From NCBI GenBank assembly GCA_910586615.1, contig CAJUJP010000018.1, positions 5,931 through 69,930 of the forward strand: 64,000 nucleotides of DNA, given 5' to 3'. This document shows, piece after piece, positions 61,477 through 64,000 of this stretch. Source of the DNA: an uncultured Lachnospiraceae bacterium. Lineage in GTDB: Bacteria; Bacillota; Clostridia; Lachnospirales; Lachnospiraceae. Made by a program: the position numbers and the translations under genes. Under the pieces are notes generated by a model, which worked only from the letters and a program-made list of their open reading frames with translations, made no database searches and was not told the DNA's origin. The first letter of the stretch is position 1. Every line of letters starts with the position of its first letter.

Positions 61477-62295
61477 ATGAACGGAAAGAACAAACTGCTC
61501 ACCATCGGACAATTTGCCAGAATGCACGGTATCAATAAGAAAACACTGATGTGGTATGACGAGATCGGGCTGTTTAAGCCTGCCGTCGTCAACCCCGAAA
61601 ACGGCTATCGCTGCTACAATTACCACCAGAGTCCCATTCTGGAAACAATTCTGCTTCTGCGGGATCTGGACGTATCCATCGAAGAAATCCAGACTTTCAT
61701 GAAAAACCGCTCCGCCGCCAGCCTGAAACAGCTTCTGGATGAAAAAATATCAGAACTGGATCACAGAATCACACACTTGAAAGCAGTCAGAAAGACCCTG
61801 TGCAGTCACCGCCAGAACATGGAAACGCTGCTGACGATAGATCTGTCCGAAATCAGTATCATTGAAAAGGAAGAACGCTGTCTTGTAACGGTAGATATCA
61901 CAGAGAAAACCTCTTTTGAAGAAGAGGTGGAAATGATCACTGCTGAAACAGAAAAATACCGTCTAGGCCGCCTCCACGACGCTTCCTACGGTTCCATGAT
62001 TCCTGTTTCCAGCCTGCTCAAAGGCAGTTTTGACGATTATACCGGACTGTTTATCGAGATTCCTTTCCTGACACAGAAAACCGGGCTGCATATACACCCC
62101 GGCGGTAAATATCTGAGAGCCTTCCACAAAGGCGACTGGTCAGGAATCCCCGCAAAATACCGTGAACTCATGGATTATGCCGCGGTGCATGGTCTCACCC
62201 TGTCCGGCTTTGCCTATGAGATGGGTATTAACGAGAACGTGATCGACCGGATCGAGGATTATATCGTGCAGATTGAGATTCCGGTCAGGAAATAG
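61477..62295 (+). CDS. MerR-family multidrug-type regulator (BmrR-like)
   Basis: This 272-residue protein has the MerR DNA-binding domain (LTIGQFARMHGINKKTLMWYDEIGLFKP), a coiled dimerisation helix (about 75-115) and a GyrI-like ligand-binding domain (about 120-270, GLFIEIPF, YLRAFHKGDW). Such regulators bind hydrophobic cations and activate efflux genes with 19-base promoters. It probably controls the MATE gene at 56-57 kb and perhaps the island operon between them. The start at 61477 follows AAAGGAG. Confidence 0.92.
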   Translation: MNGKNKLLTIGQFARMHGINKKTLMWYDEIGLFKPAVVNPENGYRCYNYHQSPILETILLLRDLDVSIEEIQTFMKNRSAASLKQLLDEKISELDHRITHLKAVRKTLCSHRQNMETLLTIDLSEISIIEKEERCLVTVDITEKTSFEEEVEMITAETEKYRLGRLHDASYGSMIPVSSLLKGSFDDYTGLFIEIPFLTQKTGLHIHPGGKYLRAFHKGDWSGIPAKYRELMDYAAVHGLTLSGFAYEMGINENVIDRIEDYIVQIEIPVRK

Positions 62296-62337
62296 AAACA
62301 ATATTTAAACGACGCACGGCGGCAAACCTTTCCGCTA

Positions 62338-63468
62338 TCAATCCAAATATTCCCCCAGCATCGTCTCCACGCACTCCCGAATCTCCGAAGCGATCCTCCG
62401 GGCCTGCACTTCCTGTATACCGGCCTGGGCCGCCACCGCCAATATATCGTCCATGCCCGGATCTGCGCCGTTGCCATTTACAGTCGTTGCATGTTCACCG
62501 TTCAACGAACTGCTGTAAGTCAGATCATAGGCCGGCGCCAGCCGGTAACGGGCATTCTGTTCATCATACAAATAAGAAAAATTCTTGGAATGATCATCCC
62601 TGTTATGCGCAAACACATTGAAGCACATCAGGCGGTACAGCTTCAGTAATTCCGAAAAATCCTTTGTGAGTTCCAGTGTAAGCTTCATCAGCAGATGATA
62701 GTCCAGATTAGGGATTCGGTGCGATATCTCCAAAACCGCACTGACAGACAGCATATGAATTTTTGTCATGCCGCCTCTCACACTCTTCCGGTCAAAACGT
62801 TTCGTACCAAAATAACCGGCACATCTCTCTGATGGAAAAAGCTTTGTTTCCGCCATTTCAACGCCACATTCTTTGGCACATAGAGAGTACTCATACTCCT
62901 GTCTGCCAATGTCTCTTCGGTCATCGTAAGCGGGAAATTTAATAATCCATTCTTCACCGTCCGATTCCGTCAGGATTTTGGGTCTCGCACCTCCCGAAGA
63001 ACCGCCTAATTGAAACAATTCATCGAGATTCTTAGAATATTCTGTCCGCAGCATACACTCACATTCTTCCGCGATCCTGTCAAGCCCCATCACCGGCTGC
63101 ACTGCGCCCAACCGTATGTCCGGCCTGTATGAAAGCGCGCCCATACCCGAATCCCCGACAATCGCAAGCCTGTTCAGATTTCCCACTGCCGCCGGATCTA
63201 TCCGGTTTCTGAGCATAAGTCGATCCACCAGAAAGCGTCCCCATCCGTCCGGCAGACTGTCCGCAAATACCCCGAACAGGCCGCCAAAAGGATCGACTTT
63301 CGGAATGAAAACCCTTTTTTCCAGGGGAAGAGAAAAAGGACTGATCGTAAATCCGTCTTCAAGCCATTCCTGATCATATTCAAAAGCTGCCAGGCGCTCT
63401 TTATACAAGGCGAGGGTTCCTACCTTTCTCTTGTGATAAAACACATTCAGCTGTCTAATCCTGTCCAC
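62338..63468 (-). CDS. hipA: HipA-type serine/threonine kinase toxin
   Basis: This 376-residue HipA-fold kinase has an N-terminal subdomain (QLNVFYHKRKVGTLALYKER), the Ser-rich loop LGGSSGGARPK, IKFPAYDD, the catalytic FNVFAHNRDDHSKNFSYL (Asp/Asn/His pattern) and LAPAYDLTYS. HipA kinases phosphorylate targets such as glutamyl-tRNA synthetase and cause dormancy. It seems intact. Its start overlaps the hipB-like antitoxin gene by 14 bases, as usual for this pair. Confidence 0.93.
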   Translation of the reverse strand: MDRIRQLNVFYHKRKVGTLALYKERLAAFEYDQEWLEDGFTISPFSLPLEKRVFIPKVDPFGGLFGVFADSLPDGWGRFLVDRLMLRNRIDPAAVGNLNRLAIVGDSGMGALSYRPDIRLGAVQPVMGLDRIAEECECMLRTEYSKNLDELFQLGGSSGGARPKILTESDGEEWIIKFPAYDDRRDIGRQEYEYSLCAKECGVEMAETKLFPSERCAGYFGTKRFDRKSVRGGMTKIHMLSVSAVLEISHRIPNLDYHLLMKLTLELTKDFSELLKLYRLMCFNVFAHNRDDHSKNFSYLYDEQNARYRLAPAYDLTYSSSLNGEHATTVNGNGADPGMDDILAVAAQAGIQEVQARRIASEIRECVETMLGEYLD

Positions 63469-63742
63469 GTATGATCTCCTCTATCGACAACGGTGCAACA
63501 TCCTCAAACAAATGCTCCACTTCATCCTTCAGTCCCATTGCTGTTGCAATTTTGATCAGAGAAAGAAAAGAAATCTCGCCGCACTGCTCAAATCTTTTCA
63601 CAGAACCTAAGCTTACTCCCGATAATTCGCTCAATCTCTTCTGTGATATTTTCCGCCTTCTGCGGATTGTACGAATGCGCTCCGCGACAAGCTTCTGTAT
63701 CTCTCCCGGTGTTTTTGATAAAAATGAAAAATTTGTATTCAT
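63455..63742 (-). CDS. hipB: HipB-type XRE antitoxin and repressor
   Basis: This 95-residue protein has a helix-turn-helix (RRRKISQKRLSELSGVSLGS then FEQCGEISFLSLIKIATAMG) and a short acidic C-terminus. It should neutralise HipA and repress the operon through the palindromes directly upstream. The ATG at 63742 lacks a ribosome site and lies where transcription is predicted to start, so it may be a leaderless message. An in-frame TTG after GGGAGAG (about residue 18) is the alternative. Confidence 0.9.
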   Translation of the reverse strand: MNTNFSFLSKTPGEIQKLVAERIRTIRRRRKISQKRLSELSGVSLGSVKRFEQCGEISFLSLIKIATAMGLKDEVEHLFEDVAPLSIEEIIRGQD

Positions 63743-63799
63743 AGCTAATATATTAGCTTATATTTAACTTTTTTGCAAGAAATAGCTAATATATTATCC
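63743..63799 (-). promoter_or_regulatory. hipBA promoter and twin palindromic operators
   Basis: The perfect 16-bp palindrome AGCTAATATATTAGCT (63743-63758) covers the -10 (TAATAT, 63750-63755). TTGCAA (63773-63778) lies 17 bases upstream as -35. A second copy, AGCTAATATATTATCC (63784-63799, 14 of 16 bases), lies above the -35. The layout fits autorepression by a dimeric antitoxin. Confidence 0.75.
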
Positions 63800-63804
63800 A
63801 AAAA

Positions 63805-63878
63805 GTAATTTGCTTCGCAAATAACTTTGCGAGATTCGCTTCGCGAACTCGGAATAAGTGGAGAAATTTTCCTGTACC
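63805..63878 (+). repeat. Dispersed hairpin repeat, copy D
   Basis: AATTTGCTTCGCAAAT, CGAGATTCGCTTCGCGAACTCG, then GGAATAAGTGGAGAAATTTT ending CCTGTACC. It is the copy closest to copy A. It lies just upstream of the hipBA control region. Confidence 0.75.
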
Positions 63879-63922
63879 GGTTAGCGTGTCAAAAGGTGTT
63901 TACCAAAGGCTGAGAGGGCAGA

Positions 63923-64000
63923 TTACACAAAATATTCGTTTGTGCCGGCTCTGTCGAATGGATTTTCTAAATATTCCGGTAAGGTAATGGCAAGCGGACG
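63923..64000 (-). CDS. C-terminal end of an unidentified protein (runs off the window)
   Basis: The minus strand is open from the right edge to a TAA at 63923-63925 and reads RPLAITLPEYLENPFDRAGT and NEYFV. Only 25 residues are visible, too few to name a family. The composition looks coding (no rare codons, balanced residues). Confidence 0.4.
   Translation of the reverse strand, partial: RPLAITLPEYLENPFDRAGTNEYFV

Noticed and set aside
63890..64000. GGTG...GGCTGAGAGGG resembling the start of a TPP riboswitch
   Set aside because: The second half of the aptamer (CTGATCTGG and ATGCCAGCG) is absent, and the minus strand here reads as the C-terminus of an open frame ending at 63923.
1..64000. 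CRISPR array, tRNA or rRNA genes, insertion sequence transposases
   Set aside because: No regularly spaced repeats, no tRNA-like TTCGAATC stem sets, no rRNA sequence and no transposase motifs were seen. xerD has housekeeping context.

Overview
The window is about 64 kb of chromosome from a spore-forming, Gram-positive, gut-type Firmicute, most likely a Lachnospiraceae member. The evidence is spoIIM and a spoVB-like gene, RNase Y, a gap-pgk-tpiA cluster, strong AGGAGG-type ribosome binding sites, a Firmicute-type LexA box (GAAC-N4-GTTC) at recA, and many glycan-foraging genes. No rRNA, tRNA or CRISPR array was seen.

Layout. (1) 1-2.4 kb: a truncated gene and a c-di-GMP phosphodiesterase with an unusual cysteine-rich front domain. 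(2) 2.4-15 kb: a leftward glycan cluster with two ABC permeases, a binding lipoprotein, a YesM/YesN-type two-component system, then GH130, GH20 and GH38. Together these look like import and intracellular dismantling of N-glycan-type Man/GlcNAc oligosaccharides. The ATPase is not in the cluster. (3) 15.6-19 kb: gap-pgk-tpiA, with an elaborate inverted-repeat leader in front of gap. (4) 19-31 kb: a PHP phosphatase, a chemoreceptor, a membrane-anchored FKBP-type isomerase, a GH27 galactosidase, mnmA, a spoVB-like flippase, a DAHP synthase and a MarR-MATE pair. (5) 31-36.4 kb: a BceRS-BceAB-type peptide-antibiotic sensing and detoxification module. (6) 36.7-49.8 kb: mostly housekeeping genes, namely xerD, spoIIM, a Nudix gene, an aminotransferase, rny, recX-recA and aroA, with GNAT fusions, one of them frameshifted. 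(7) 50-55.9 kb: a GH16 lipoprotein, a MarR/flavin reductase pair, a deaminase, hemZ, and gene remnants that show local decay. (8) 56-64 kb: an accessory region.

In the accessory region a MATE pump gene and its probable MerR regulator are split by an AT-rich island of about 3.9 kb. A 30-bp MerR-operator-like sequence occurs at both edges of the island in direct orientation. The island carries a decayed toxin-antitoxin locus and a tightly packed three-gene operon: a PD-(D/E)xK-like nuclease, a two-helix membrane protein and an RNase J-like metallo-beta-lactamase/beta-CASP protein. I do not recognise this combination as a named system, and it is the best candidate here for an undescribed, possibly defensive, module. 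A hipBA locus follows.

A dispersed hairpin repeat of about 75 bp occurs four times (two near 15.4 kb, one at 53.1 kb, one at 63.8 kb), always in the same orientation and on the upstream side of a leftward gene. All functional calls are read from motifs and translated sequence without database searches.
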